The notes under the pieces were generated by a model. It did no database searches. It had not been told where the DNA came from and saw only the letters and a program-made list of their open reading frames with translations. From positions 112,356-176,355 of the forward strand of contig SFDE01000002.1 of NCBI GenBank assembly GCA_004558805.1: a stretch of DNA of 64,000 nt, given 5' to 3'. The stretch comes from Faecalibacterium prausnitzii. Lineage in GTDB: Bacteria > Bacillota > Clostridia > Oscillospirales > Ruminococcaceae. Positions 35,222-46,028 of this stretch are shown here, one piece after another. The translations under genes and the position numbers were made by a program. Every line of letters starts with the position of its first letter. Position 1 is the first letter of the stretch.

Positions 35222-35250
35222 TTGCATACAACCGCAAAGTATGTTACAAT
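35222..35250 (+). promoter_or_regulatory. Promoter of the Fur-family gene
   Basis: TTGCAT (35222-35227), 17 bases, TACAAT (35245-35250). Confidence 0.75.
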
Positions 35251-35292
35251 AGTCAAAAAGATCCCTATCACGAAAAGGAGTGTTTGCATTTC

Positions 35293-35769
35293 ATGGCGCG
35301 CAGCGATGGTTACAATACAAAGACCCGGCAGTTGATCTTAGACTACCTCATCAACAACCGGCAGCATGCGGTCAGTGCCTCCAATATTCTGGAGCATCTG
35401 GAGCAACAGGGGGCAAGTCCCAACCCCACCACGGTCTACCGCTATCTGGACAAGCTTGCCGGGGAGCAGCGGATCATGAAATATGTGGCGGACAAGGGCG
35501 AGCGGGCGGTGTTCCAGTATGTGGACGAGGGGCGTCACTGCCGGGAGCACCTGCACCTGAAATGCGTCCAGTGCGGACGGATCTATCATCTGGACTGTCA
35601 CTTCATGGACGAGGTCCGCGCCCATCTGATGGCGGAGCACGGCTTTACCCTTCAGTGCGAGGGCAGCGTTTTGTACGGACTTTGCCGCCACTGTGCCCAG
35701 CAAAACGATCAGCCTGAACAAACTGCAAAAAATTGCCCCTGCTGTGTTGACACGGACAAAAAGCCGTGA
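35293..35769 (+). CDS. Fur-family metal-responsive repressor
   Basis: The 158-residue protein has the Fur winged helix (TRQLILDYLINNRQHAVSAS, NPTTVYRYLDKLAGEQRIMK) and the dimer/metal domain with HLHLKCVQCGRIYHLDCHFM and LCRHCAQ, a CxxC...CxxC structural zinc site. The C-terminal tail has two more Cys (NCPCCVD). It could be a Zur, PerR or Fur type; the sequence does not decide. AAAAGGAG lies about 13 bases before the ATG. A longer frame from 35122 crosses the promoter. Confidence 0.92.
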   Translation: MARSDGYNTKTRQLILDYLINNRQHAVSASNILEHLEQQGASPNPTTVYRYLDKLAGEQRIMKYVADKGERAVFQYVDEGRHCREHLHLKCVQCGRIYHLDCHFMDEVRAHLMAEHGFTLQCEGSVLYGLCRHCAQQNDQPEQTAKNCPCCVDTDKKP

Positions 35770-35775
35770 TACAAT
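35747..35775 (+). promoter_or_regulatory. Promoter of the asnB T-box transcript
   Basis: TTGACA (35747-35752), 17 bases, TACAAT (35770-35775). It overlaps the last codons of the Fur-family gene. Confidence 0.85.
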
Positions 35776-35782
35776 GCAGGCA

Positions 35783-36079
35783 GAAAAAGGCAACGACCGG
35801 GAAAAGTAAGGTATCCGGGTTCTTTTACAGAGAGCGCCCTGTGGTGGAACGGCGCAGAGAACGATACCCGAACGAACACCCGTGAGCTTCCCCCTGAACC
35901 CGCACGGCGGCAGTAGGGGCAGACGTGCGCCGCTCGTTATCGCGGCAGTGCTTTCAACGGGGAGAGCGCACAAAAGTGACCGGTATCTGCTTTGCAAGCC
36001 GGTAATTTAGGTGGCACCACGGATACGGCAGCATATTCGTCCTAGGACAAAAGGGATGAATGTGCTGCCGTATTTTTTT
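35783..36079 (+). promoter_or_regulatory. T-box leader, asparagine specifier
   Basis: The T-box TTAGGTGGCACCACGG is at 36007-36022. In stem I GGTATC pairs with GATACC, an AGTA bulge follows CGGGAAA, and the specifier AAC (Asn) at 35875-35877 precedes the closing strand in the CG-NNN-A-CC context. The terminator ATACGGCAGCA / TGCTGCCGTAT with a T-run ends at about 36079. Confidence 0.93.
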
Positions 36080-36108
36080 GGTATTTTTTGCAAAGAGGGG
36101 TAAGAAAT

Positions 36109-37695
36109 ATGTGTTGTGTTATGGGTTACACGGGGCACGATATCCGTGCCGACAAATTCAGGGAATACCTGCTCCGGACGGTGGACCGGGGTCCCGACGA
36201 TCAGCGGGTGGTGGAAGGTCCCTTTGGGCTTATGGGCTTTGGGCGGCTTGCCATCATGGGTCTGACCCCGGAGGGGATGCAGCCCTTCTATCGGGGCGCC
36301 GACTGCGTGGTGTGCAACGGCGAGCTCTACGGATTCCGGTTTGAAAAAGAGGTGCTGAAGCGCCGGGGCTACAAGTTCCAGTCCGACTGCGACTGCGAGA
36401 TCCTGTTGCCCCTGTACTACGAGTACGGACTGGATATGTTCCGCCATATGGATTCGGAATTTGCTCTGATCCTCTATGATTCCCGGAAGGACCGGCTCAT
36501 TGCCGCCCGGGACCCCATCGGCATCCGTCCCCTGTTCTACGGCTACTCCAAGTCCAGCCACAAGATCGCCTTTGCCTCCGAGATGCGCAACCTCATCGGT
36601 TGGTGCGATGACATCCGTCCCTTCCCCATCGGCAGCTACTACTGCGACGGTCGGTTCGTGCGGTATGAGGACATTGCAGACGTGCCCGCTCCCATGCAGG
36701 ATGACCTGCCCACCATCCTGACCAACATCCGTGAAAAGCTTATTGCAGGCGTGGAAAAGCGGCTGGATGCCGATGCACCGGTGGGCTTTCTGCTTTCCGG
36801 TGGTTTGGACTCCTCCCTGGTGTGCTCCATTGCCGCCAAAAAGCTGGGCAAGCCCATCCGCACCTTTGCCATCGGCATGGACACCGACGCCATCGACCTG
36901 AAATACGCCCGGCAGACCGCCGATTATCTGGGCAGCGAGCACCATGAGATCATCATTAACCGGGAGGTGGTGCTGAAGAATCTGGAAGAGGTGATCCGGC
37001 TGCTGGGCACCTGGGATATCACCACCATCCGTGCCAGCATGGGCATGTACCTGCTGTGCAAGGCGATCCACGAGCAGACCGATGTGCGGGTGCTGCTGAC
37101 CGGCGAGATCTCCGATGAGCTGTTCGGCTACAAGTACACCGACTACGCCCCCACCGCCGATGCCTTCCAGCAGGAGAGCCAGAAGCGGATCCGGGAGCTG
37201 TACATGTACGATGTGCTCCGGGCAGACCGGTGCATCTCCTCCAACAGCATCGAGGCGCGGGTGCCCTTTGGGGATCTGGACTTTGTGCGGTACGTCATGG
37301 CGATCGACCCGGAAAAGAAGGTGAACCGCTACGGCAAGGGCAAGTACCTGCTGCGGAAAGCGTTTGAGGGAGACTGGCTGCCGCCGGAGATTCTGTGGCG
37401 GGAAAAGGCAGCCTTCTCCGATGCCGTAGGACACAGCATGGTGGACGACATCAAGGAGTACGCCGAAGGGCTGTACACCGATGAGGAATTCCAGCTGCGC
37501 CGCGCCAACTACTCCGCCCACTGTATGCCCTTTACCAAGGAGAGCCTGCTGTACCGGGAGATCTTTGAGAAGTACTACTACGACCAGAGCCGCACCATCG
37601 TGGGCTTCTGGATGCCCAACAAGGCATGGCCCGGCTGCAATGTCAACGACCCCTCTGCCCGGGTACTGGCAAACTACGGTGCCTCCGGCGTGTAA
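36109..37695 (+). CDS. asnB: Asparagine synthetase (glutamine-hydrolysing)
   Basis: The 528-residue enzyme has an N-terminal class II glutamine amidotransferase domain starting MCCVMGY, where the Cys after the initiator Met is the nucleophile, so the ATG at 36109 is the start. The synthetase domain has the PP-loop LLSGGLDSSLVCSIAAKKLG and GEISDELFGYKY. It converts aspartate, glutamine and ATP to asparagine. AAGAGGGG lies before the ATG. Control by an Asn T-box is consistent with the function. Confidence 0.96.
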   Translation: MCCVMGYTGHDIRADKFREYLLRTVDRGPDDQRVVEGPFGLMGFGRLAIMGLTPEGMQPFYRGADCVVCNGELYGFRFEKEVLKRRGYKFQSDCDCEILLPLYYEYGLDMFRHMDSEFALILYDSRKDRLIAARDPIGIRPLFYGYSKSSHKIAFASEMRNLIGWCDDIRPFPIGSYYCDGRFVRYEDIADVPAPMQDDLPTILTNIREKLIAGVEKRLDADAPVGFLLSGGLDSSLVCSIAAKKLGKPIRTFAIGMDTDAIDLKYARQTADYLGSEHHEIIINREVVLKNLEEVIRLLGTWDITTIRASMGMYLLCKAIHEQTDVRVLLTGEISDELFGYKYTDYAPTADAFQQESQKRIRELYMYDVLRADRCISSNSIEARVPFGDLDFVRYVMAIDPEKKVNRYGKGKYLLRKAFEGDWLPPEILWREKAAFSDAVGHSMVDDIKEYAEGLYTDEEFQLRRANYSAHCMPFTKESLLYREIFEKYYYDQSRTIVGFWMPNKAWPGCNVNDPSARVLANYGASGV

Positions 37696-37740
37696 GTTTT
37701 GTGCAAAAATTGCCAAAATTTTAAAAAACTACTGTAGGGT

Positions 37741-37769
37741 TTGACAAAGCAGGAATAGTATTCCATAAT
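37741..37769 (+). promoter_or_regulatory. Promoter of the small ORF after asnB
   Basis: TTGACA (37741-37746), 17 bases, CATAAT (37764-37769). Confidence 0.75.
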
Positions 37770-37819
37770 ACCTGTAGATAAATAGGAAAAAGAACCGTCT
37801 TAAAAGAAGGGCTTTTGGT

Positions 37820-38080
37820 ATTGCGCCGTTTCAGCTGCCCCTGCCCCCGGAGGCACGGCTCCGTTTCTGGGACTTTTTCCCGGCGGAAAAGCGCTGCCAA
37901 CGGTGGGGCAATGTTCCCTTCCGGTATTTTGACACGGCGGAGATGCTGTGCATCCTGCTGGAACTGGAGCACGCCCTGCAGGACACGGCACAGACAGAAA
38001 CGCTGCACCGGCTTGCCGGGCATTTCTATCGGGTCAACCGGCTGACCACGGAGATCTCCGATCCCCTGGCAGCACCGTGA
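37820..38080 (+). CDS. Small protein without a standard start codon (86 aa)
   Basis: Behind a good promoter a frame with house-like codon use runs to a TGA at 38080. It contains no ATG, GTG or TTG after the in-frame stop at 37775-37777 until ATG 37955. AAGAAGG (37804-37810) is nine bases before an ATT at 37820, which would give MAPFQLPLPPEARLRFWDFF and RYFDTAEMLCILLELEHALQ. The protein is soluble, and I recognise no family. It may use ATT (as infC does) or be a relic of a longer gene. Confidence 0.45.
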   Translation: MAPFQLPLPPEARLRFWDFFPAEKRCQRWGNVPFRYFDTAEMLCILLELEHALQDTAQTETLHRLAGHFYRVNRLTTEISDPLAAP

Positions 38081-38097
38081 CCACTGCCCCCTTTTGA

Positions 38098-38133
38098 CAC
38101 AAAAACACCCCCGGCTTCCGTCGGGGGTGTTTT
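38098..38133. terminator. Bidirectional terminator
   Basis: AAAACACCCCCG pairs with CGGGGGTGTTTT across a short loop. It lies between the 86-aa ORF and the convergent TetR gene. Confidence 0.85.
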
Positions 38134-38156
38134 GCGTTCTATGGTCTCCGGGACCT

Positions 38157-38708
38157 TCACATCCGGATCTTCTGGGCGGCACGGGCAATGGAGGCAAGCA
38201 GGCTCACCAGACGCTTTTCGTCCATCTGCCCGCAGTAGCTGGTAAAGGTGTAGTAGCAGCCCTGCACGCAGAAGGACAGCACCACTTTCCGCACCACGTC
38301 ACTTTCAAAAGAGGGGTCTTTTTCTGCAATGCACCGGCACAGCATCCCCTCCACCCGGTTGATGAACAGCCCCTGCCGGGAATCTGCAAAGACGATGTTC
38401 ACCGCCTCCTGGTTCCGCACAAAAGCACGGAACAGCTCCCGGGTCAGCCACTCGGTGCGCTCGCTGACATCGCTGGCAGTGAGCCGGGGCAGGCTTGCCA
38501 CCACTGCCTCCACCAATTCATCCTCCATGGCGGTGGCGAGGGCATAGATGTCCTGATAATGGGCGTAGAAGGTAGATTTGTTGATGCACGCCAGGTCGCA
38601 CAGCTCCTTGACCCGGATCTTTTCCAGAGGCTTTTGTGCCCGCAGCTCCATAAAGGCGTTCTTGATGGCACGCTCGGTTTTTTCAATACGAATGTCCAGA
38701 AAATCCAC
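38157..38708 (-). CDS. TetR-family transcriptional regulator, non-ATG start
   Basis: About 183 residues. The N-terminal helix-turn-helix reads DIRIEKTERAIKNAFMELRA, then VKELCDLACINKSTFYAHYQ, typical of TetR. There is no ATG near the expected start. GTG at 38708 gives MDFLDIRIEK; CTG at 38699 has a better spaced AGAGGTGG and is an alternative. A longer frame to 38867 overlaps the neighbouring gene and lacks family support. The C-terminal half resembles the TetR_C_33-type domains of Firmicutes (YYTFTSYCGQMDEKRLVSLL). An inverted repeat TATCCA...TGGATA lies upstream (about 38734-38759) and may be its operator. Confidence 0.8.
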   Translation of the reverse strand: MDFLDIRIEKTERAIKNAFMELRAQKPLEKIRVKELCDLACINKSTFYAHYQDIYALATAMEDELVEAVVASLPRLTASDVSERTEWLTRELFRAFVRNQEAVNIVFADSRQGLFINRVEGMLCRCIAEKDPSFESDVVRKVVLSFCVQGCYYTFTSYCGQMDEKRLVSLLASIARAAQKIRM

Positions 38709-38811
38709 CTCTTTTGCGTTTTTGTTGATTATCCAACACTTTTCCGGTTTTGTGGATAGACAAGCTCCGCTGCCTTTTTTATACTGGATACAAGAACGGA
38801 AGCCGCCTTTG

Positions 38812-39330
38812 TTACTCCTTGCGGTACAGCAGACCCTGACTTTCCAGCTGGTCCCGGATCCGTTCAAAGCTCTGCCGGTCCGGGCAGCGCAGGGTGTGAA
38901 GATGCACCCCGCCGGTCATCCGGCTCAGCAGGCAGTCCGGGGTGCTGCGGAACTGCAGGATGAAGTTGTCAGCATCGTAGCGGTTGGCAATGTTCAGGTT
39001 GGCACGGATCTCTCCGTAGAGGCTGTTTTCCACTGCCACATCCACCACGGTGCCCCCCTGGTCTACCACAGTATACAACTCCTGCCGCAGCTGCTCCTCG
39101 GTGCTGTGGGCGCACGCCAGTATGCCGGTGTAACCCTTTTCCACCGGGTGCAGCTGATAGCCCCGGGGGGTAGCGTCGATCTGTGCCCCGCCGGCACGCA
39201 GAAGTGCCACATCTCCCACCACGATCTGCCGGGAGACCCCCATCTCTGCCGCAAGGGCGCTGGCACTGAGAGGCGCATCTGCCTTGCTGAGCTTTTCCAG
39301 GATCGACTCTCTGCGCTGGGACGCATTCAT
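38812..39330 (-). CDS. NiaR-type transcriptional repressor (HTH plus 3H domain)
   Basis: The 172-residue protein has an N-terminal HTH_11 domain (RRESILEKLSKADAPLSASA, then MGVSRQIVVGDVALLRAGG) and a C-terminal 3H domain with the conserved His residues in ILACAHSTEEQLRQELY and GGVHLHTLRCPD. Such proteins (NiaR/YrxA) sense nicotinic acid and repress NAD biosynthesis or niacin uptake genes. No NAD gene is next to it. It is the gene upstream of tetR on the same strand. Confidence 0.88.
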   Translation of the reverse strand: MNASQRRESILEKLSKADAPLSASALAAEMGVSRQIVVGDVALLRAGGAQIDATPRGYQLHPVEKGYTGILACAHSTEEQLRQELYTVVDQGGTVVDVAVENSLYGEIRANLNIANRYDADNFILQFRSTPDCLLSRMTGGVHLHTLRCPDRQSFERIRDQLESQGLLYRKE

Positions 39331-39409
39331 GGACTGCCGCCTACCTTTCCATTATCCAACGTTATCGTACATATTGTAGCAAAACTTTGGGTTTCCTGCA
39401 AGGCACTGT

Positions 39410-40768
39410 TTACTTTTTCAGCTTAAAAATGGTAGCATAGTTGGAGGGCAGCTGCACCTTCATCCTGCCCCACTCCATACTGGCGAGCACCGGCTGTGCG
39501 CCCACGGTATCTGCCAGCAGGTCCTGTGCCTCGGATGCCTCCACCGGCAGCTGGAATTCCAGCTGTGCCGGGGTGTCGCCGTTGTTCAGCACCACCACTG
39601 CCGCCTCTCCGTCCAGCACCCGGGCAAAGGCATAGCACTGGGTGGTGAGCTGCAGCTCCTTCACCTCGCCCCAGGTCAGCTCCGGCAGCTCTGCCTTCAG
39701 CTTGCCCAGAGCGGCGTAGACACTGGTGACGAAATTGGTCTTGGGGGCATCTTTGTAGTCCTCAAGCTCCAGACAGGGGCGCAGGGGCCAGTCGCTTCCC
39801 CACTCTTTTTTGCCGTCGATGCCAAATTCCGAGCCATAATAGATAGACGGAATACCCCAAAGCGTATATACTAGAAGGGCAATATGACGGATGTGTTCCC
39901 GGTTCCGCAGTTTGTTGGGCAGACGCTCCACATCGTGGTTATCCGAGAAGAGATACAGCCGGGTGTCGTGGCACAGTCCCTGCAGCCGGCGCATGGTGTG
40001 GGCGATCTCAAAATAGTTGTGGTCGTTGTGTCCGCTCCATAGCCCCTTGTGCAGCTCATAGTTGGTGACGGAGTGGAGCATCTCCGGGTTTACCCAGCGG
40101 CTGTAATCTCCGTGGATCACCTCGCCCATGAGCCAGAACTCCGGTTTGATCTGGTTTGCCAGCTGCCGCAGCCCCCGCATAAAGTCAAAGTCCAATACGT
40201 CCGCCGCATCCAGACGGATGCCATCGATATCAAACTGATCCACCCAGAAACGGATGGTGTCATAGTGGTAGTTCTGCACCTCCGGGTTCCGCTGGTTCAG
40301 CTTTACCAGCAGGTTAAAGCCGCCCCAGTTGCCGTAGGAGAAGCCGTCGTTATACTCGTTGTTGCCCCAGAAGTTCACATCGCAGAACCAGTCCTTATAC
40401 CGGGCATTCTCCCGGTTCGCCTTCAGGTCCTGAAAGGCAAAGAAGTCCCGTCCCACATGGTTGAACACGCCATCTACAATGACCCGCTGTCCCCGGGCAT
40501 GGCAGTCCGCCACGAACTGCCGGAACTCATCGTTGGTGCCAAGCCGCCGGTCCACCCGGCGGTAGTCGATGGTGTCGTAGCCGTGGGAACCGCTCTCGAA
40601 CAAGGGTCCGATGTAGATCGCCGTACAGCCCAGCTGCGCTGCGTGCTCCGCCCAGCTGCCTAACTTTTCAAACGCCCCGGGCACCGGCTGCCCATCGTTT
40701 TCGTGGGCACAGCCGCACAGTCCCAGCGGATAGATGTGATAAAAAACTGCATTGTCATACCAAGCCAT
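39410..40768 (-). CDS. GH13 alpha-amylase-family glycosyl hydrolase
   Basis: The 452-residue enzyme has no signal peptide and should be cytosolic. The four GH13 regions are visible: VIVDGVFNHVG, GIRLDAADVLD (nucleophile Asp), LMGEVIHGDY (acid Glu) and FSDNHDVERL. It most likely cleaves alpha-glucan or maltodextrin, consistent with the divergent glycogen branching enzyme next door. The ATG at 40768 (MAWYDNAVFYHIYPLG) is favoured by family length; Met at 40777 is possible. Upstream in-frame codons to 40861 look non-coding. Confidence 0.9.
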   Translation of the reverse strand: MAWYDNAVFYHIYPLGLCGCAHENDGQPVPGAFEKLGSWAEHAAQLGCTAIYIGPLFESGSHGYDTIDYRRVDRRLGTNDEFRQFVADCHARGQRVIVDGVFNHVGRDFFAFQDLKANRENARYKDWFCDVNFWGNNEYNDGFSYGNWGGFNLLVKLNQRNPEVQNYHYDTIRFWVDQFDIDGIRLDAADVLDFDFMRGLRQLANQIKPEFWLMGEVIHGDYSRWVNPEMLHSVTNYELHKGLWSGHNDHNYFEIAHTMRRLQGLCHDTRLYLFSDNHDVERLPNKLRNREHIRHIALLVYTLWGIPSIYYGSEFGIDGKKEWGSDWPLRPCLELEDYKDAPKTNFVTSVYAALGKLKAELPELTWGEVKELQLTTQCYAFARVLDGEAAVVVLNNGDTPAQLEFQLPVEASEAQDLLADTVGAQPVLASMEWGRMKVQLPSNYATIFKLKK

Positions 40769-41003
40769 TGTAGTCATCGCTCCCTCGTTGTCTGCAAAAT
40801 ATGCCGCCCTCTGCGGCGGCAGGATTAGTATAGCACAAATTTTGTAAAATATGTGAATCATTACCTGTTTTTGTTAAGAATCGCCAAGGATATCTGCCAA
40901 TTTGTCGACAGTTTCCCGGCTTTCTTGGACAGTTTGCCCAATTGTTCCCGTCAACACCAGTGCCTGCGGGCGCTGAGAACATATAGAAGAAGGAGATCTT
41001 TGC
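40769..41003. other. Divergent intergenic region amylase/glgB
   Basis: These 235 bases hold the control regions of two divergent glucan genes. Two near-copies of GACAGTTTSCCC (about 40908-40920 and 40929-40941) lie 50 to 100 bases before glgB and might be a regulator site. No clear consensus promoter was found. Confidence 0.35.
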
Positions 41004-42959
<1,956 letters not shown>

Positions 42960-43100
42960 TATTTAGCTGTAAATGTCCTGTCTGCTTTGAAAGCGGCGGG
43001 ACATTTTGTGTTTTTGTATCCAGGACGGCTGGACATGCCGCCCTTATCTTTGCTATACTGTCCTCAGATCCAACCATTTTTTCAGGAGGCGTCTGTTTCC

Positions 43101-45020
43101 ATGTCTGCAGTCCTTTCCCGGCTGCGGGTGTCGGCAGGTGGCAAGGTGCTGTTGTTCCTTGGCATTTCTGCCGCCCTTCTTGCCATATTTGCTTTTGCCG
43201 CCCCCGGCAGCGGGGCGTTTTTTCCGCTGGTAAGCCTGTGGTGCAGCCTTGCGCTGTTCTTCTGTGCTCTGGGTGCCTTGCGGGTGGCGCAGGTCAAACT
43301 GGACCTGTTCCACTGCACCGTTCTTATCGGAGTCTGGGCGGCAGCGCTGCTGTACTTTTTCTGGGCGCTGCACCGCCGCAGTTTTGTGTACATCTGGGAT
43401 TACGCCAATTATCTGACCCTGCAATATGAGGCAGAGGCAGCCTTTGCCGAAGGTCCTGCCGCCGGATTTGCCGCCATCTTCGGCAGTTTCGGGGATGATT
43501 ACACCAGCTTCATCACCCTGTTTCTGGACTTTCCCTTCTGCCTCACCGACCGCACCGGCGACAGCTTTGCCCTGTGTCAGGTGTTCAGCATCCTGCCCAC
43601 CCTGCTGGTGGTGCTTGCGGGACTGGTCATCAAGGCGGGGCAGCTTTTGCAGGTCCGCAACCGGCTGTGGTACTTCCTCATTGGTTTTTCCTGGCTGGTC
43701 ACCTACCCCTTCCTGCGCATGAGCGCCCTGCTGGCGCAGCCGGACTGGTTCGGGCTTATCTTTGCTTTTACTATTCTGCTGCTGACACTGGACTACCGCT
43801 TTGAAAAGCCGGAGCCTCTGCGGTGGCTGCTGCTGTTTTTTGCCACCGCCGCCGTGATCCTGAGCCGTCGGTGGTACCTATACTTTGTGGTGGGGTACTA
43901 CTTTTCCTATGCCCTGCTGGTGCTGGTGCACAGCACAAAACGTGCCCGTGCCGGGGAAAAGTCTGCCGCTCTGCGGCAGGTGGGGAATCTGGTGCTCTTC
44001 GGGCTGGGTTCCGTGGCGGCAATGACAGCGCTGCTGTGGCAGATGGTGAGCCGCATCCTGTCCTACGACTACGCCGGACGCTACTCCTTCTACAACGGCG
44101 GCGGCATTGCCTATGAGCTGCTGCTGCAGGGCTGCCGTCTGGGTCTGCTGAATGTGGTGCTGATCCTGCTGGGCGTTCTCTATCTGTTCCGCCGCCATCG
44201 CCCTGCCATGGTCTGTCTGGGAGGACTGGAGCTGGTGCTGAGCCTTCTGCTGTTCACCCGCATCCAGAACTCCGGTTCCCACCAGATGCTGCTGTATCTG
44301 CCCGGGTGGTTTTTGCTGTTTCTGCCCGGTGCAGCAGCCCTTGCCGACGACATCCGCCGCCACCGAAATCTCAAGCTCTTTTACTGGGTGTTCACGCTGG
44401 TGTTTGCGGTATCGGTGCGCTGCTCCCCTCTTACCAGCCTTGCCCTGCCGGATGTGGTACTGGATCACTTTCCCCTTTCTGCCGCCAAGGAGTTCATCCG
44501 GCTGGACGAGCTGACCTACGACCGCCGGGACCTGCCTCAGATCCAGTATATCGCCCGGTGGATCGACAGCCACTGTGCTGAGGGGGAGATCGCCTATATG
44601 ATCCCCCACGACATGCTCTACTGCCCGGACCACTTCAAGAACTGCCTGCTGCCGGAAGAGCCTATCGGCGATAAACTCGCCTTTGGTTTCTCGGTACCGG
44701 GGACCCACAACTTCCCCATGGAATTCTTTGAGGCAAAATACGTCCTCACCGCCGACCCCTTCCCCCAGACCTATGTGGGGCAGGGCGAGATGTCCCACAA
44801 GCTCAACGACCTGTTTCTGGCGGTGCGGGACCAGTATTTCACCATGGAGCAGACCGTTGACATGGGCAACGGCACCATCTTTACCATCTGGCGGCGCACC
44901 GTGGAGCCTACCCGTGCCGAGGTGGAATATTATCTGAGCGCTTTTAAGGACGAGGGCGCCCTTTACCCGGAGATGTTCTCCAAAGTCGCCGAAGACTGGC
45001 TTGCCGCCCACGGCATGTAA
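43101..45020 (+). CDS. Polytopic membrane protein, GT-C glycosyltransferase-like
   Basis: The 639-residue protein has about eleven to thirteen hydrophobic helices up to residue 460 and a soluble C-terminal domain of about 170 residues. The first long loop has FVYIWDYANYLTLQYEAEAA with acidic residues where GT-C enzymes have theirs, which suggests a lipid-sugar dependent glycosyltransferase, but no family was firmly recognised. The ATG at 43101 has CAGGAGG ten bases upstream and an extended -10 TGC-TATACT near 43050. The large opposite-strand frame across it is a shadow. Confidence 0.6.
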   Translation: MSAVLSRLRVSAGGKVLLFLGISAALLAIFAFAAPGSGAFFPLVSLWCSLALFFCALGALRVAQVKLDLFHCTVLIGVWAAALLYFFWALHRRSFVYIWDYANYLTLQYEAEAAFAEGPAAGFAAIFGSFGDDYTSFITLFLDFPFCLTDRTGDSFALCQVFSILPTLLVVLAGLVIKAGQLLQVRNRLWYFLIGFSWLVTYPFLRMSALLAQPDWFGLIFAFTILLLTLDYRFEKPEPLRWLLLFFATAAVILSRRWYLYFVVGYYFSYALLVLVHSTKRARAGEKSAALRQVGNLVLFGLGSVAAMTALLWQMVSRILSYDYAGRYSFYNGGGIAYELLLQGCRLGLLNVVLILLGVLYLFRRHRPAMVCLGGLELVLSLLLFTRIQNSGSHQMLLYLPGWFLLFLPGAAALADDIRRHRNLKLFYWVFTLVFAVSVRCSPLTSLALPDVVLDHFPLSAAKEFIRLDELTYDRRDLPQIQYIARWIDSHCAEGEIAYMIPHDMLYCPDHFKNCLLPEEPIGDKLAFGFSVPGTHNFPMEFFEAKYVLTADPFPQTYVGQGEMSHKLNDLFLAVRDQYFTMEQTVDMGNGTIFTIWRRTVEPTRAEVEYYLSAFKDEGALYPEMFSKVAEDWLAAHGM

Positions 45021-45050
45021 CAAGATACGACCTACAAAGGAGGTTCTTAT

Positions 45051-46025
45051 ATGAAAGAGTCGAAATACGCCCCGCCAAAGGTCACGCTGGGGCAATACAA
45101 AGACCTGCCTGTCACCCGCCGGGTGCGCCCGGTATCCGAAAAGGCAGTGGAGCTGGAGACCCGGAACCTTGCCCGGAACAACGCCCCCTTCCGCCCGGTG
45201 TCGGACCCTGCCCAGCGGGGCTGCCGGGTAACGCTGGACTTTGAGGGTTTTATGGACGGAGAGCCCATCCCGGACAGCAAAATGGAAAAGGTCACCGTCC
45301 TGCTGGGCACCGGGCAGCTGATGCCTGCCGCCGAGGAGGCAGTGTACGGGCACTGCGCCGGGGAGACCTTCCGGTTTGATTTTACCTATCCGGAGGATTT
45401 CCGGGTGGAGGAGCTTTCCGGCAAGACCGCCCAGTTTGAGATCCATCTCCACACCGTGGAGCAAAAGACTATTCTGCCCCCGGACGATGCACTGGCAAAG
45501 TCTCTGGGCTTTGATTCTCTTGCGGCACTGCAGAACGAGCTGCGCCGCCGCAAGCAGGAGAGCCACGAGGCAAACGCCGACCGCCTTGCCCGCTCTGCCC
45601 TGCTGGATGCCGCCGGAGCCAACCTTATTGTGGATCTGCCTCAGGACAGTCTGGACCTGCGTGCCGAAGCACAGATGCGGGATCTGGAGGTAAAGCTGAA
45701 AAAGAGCGGCATCACGCTGGAGTTCTACTGTGAAAAGAGCAGCACCACTCCGCAGGAGCTGCGGGAAGGCTTCCGCCGGGAAGCCGAGCGTCAGATGCGC
45801 TGCATGCTGGCGGTCCGTGCCATTGCCGAGGCGGAGAACATCACGGTGCTCAACGAAGAGGTGGACGCCGAGTACGCCAGACTTTCCAAACAGCACGACA
45901 CCCCAGAGGAGGAGATCCGCAAGGTCATCAGCCGGGATGCCATTGCCGCCGCTCTCACCAACCTGAAGGTCCAGCAGTTCCTGCTGGATCATGCAAATGT
46001 CACCTCCATTGTGGAAAAGGAGTAA
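45051..46025 (+). CDS. Trigger-factor-like chaperone lacking the ribosome-binding domain
   Basis: The 324-residue protein aligns with trigger factor from about residue 130 of the normal protein. It begins with the linker (PKVTLGQYKDLPV), has the FKBP-type PPIase domain (GCRVTLDFEGFMDGEPI, LLGTGQLMPAAEEAVYG, FDFTYPEDFRVEELSG, FEIHLHTVEQK) and the helical chaperone arms (KSSTTPQELREGFRREAERQ, RAIAEAENITVLNEEVDAEY). The roughly 110-residue N-terminal domain with the GFRxGKxP ribosome signature is absent. AAAGGAGG lies before the ATG. It is three bases upstream of a polyferredoxin gene. Confidence 0.85.
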   Translation: MKESKYAPPKVTLGQYKDLPVTRRVRPVSEKAVELETRNLARNNAPFRPVSDPAQRGCRVTLDFEGFMDGEPIPDSKMEKVTVLLGTGQLMPAAEEAVYGHCAGETFRFDFTYPEDFRVEELSGKTAQFEIHLHTVEQKTILPPDDALAKSLGFDSLAALQNELRRRKQESHEANADRLARSALLDAAGANLIVDLPQDSLDLRAEAQMRDLEVKLKKSGITLEFYCEKSSTTPQELREGFRREAERQMRCMLAVRAIAEAENITVLNEEVDAEYARLSKQHDTPEEEIRKVISRDAIAAALTNLKVQQFLLDHANVTSIVEKE

Positions 46026-46028
46026 ACC

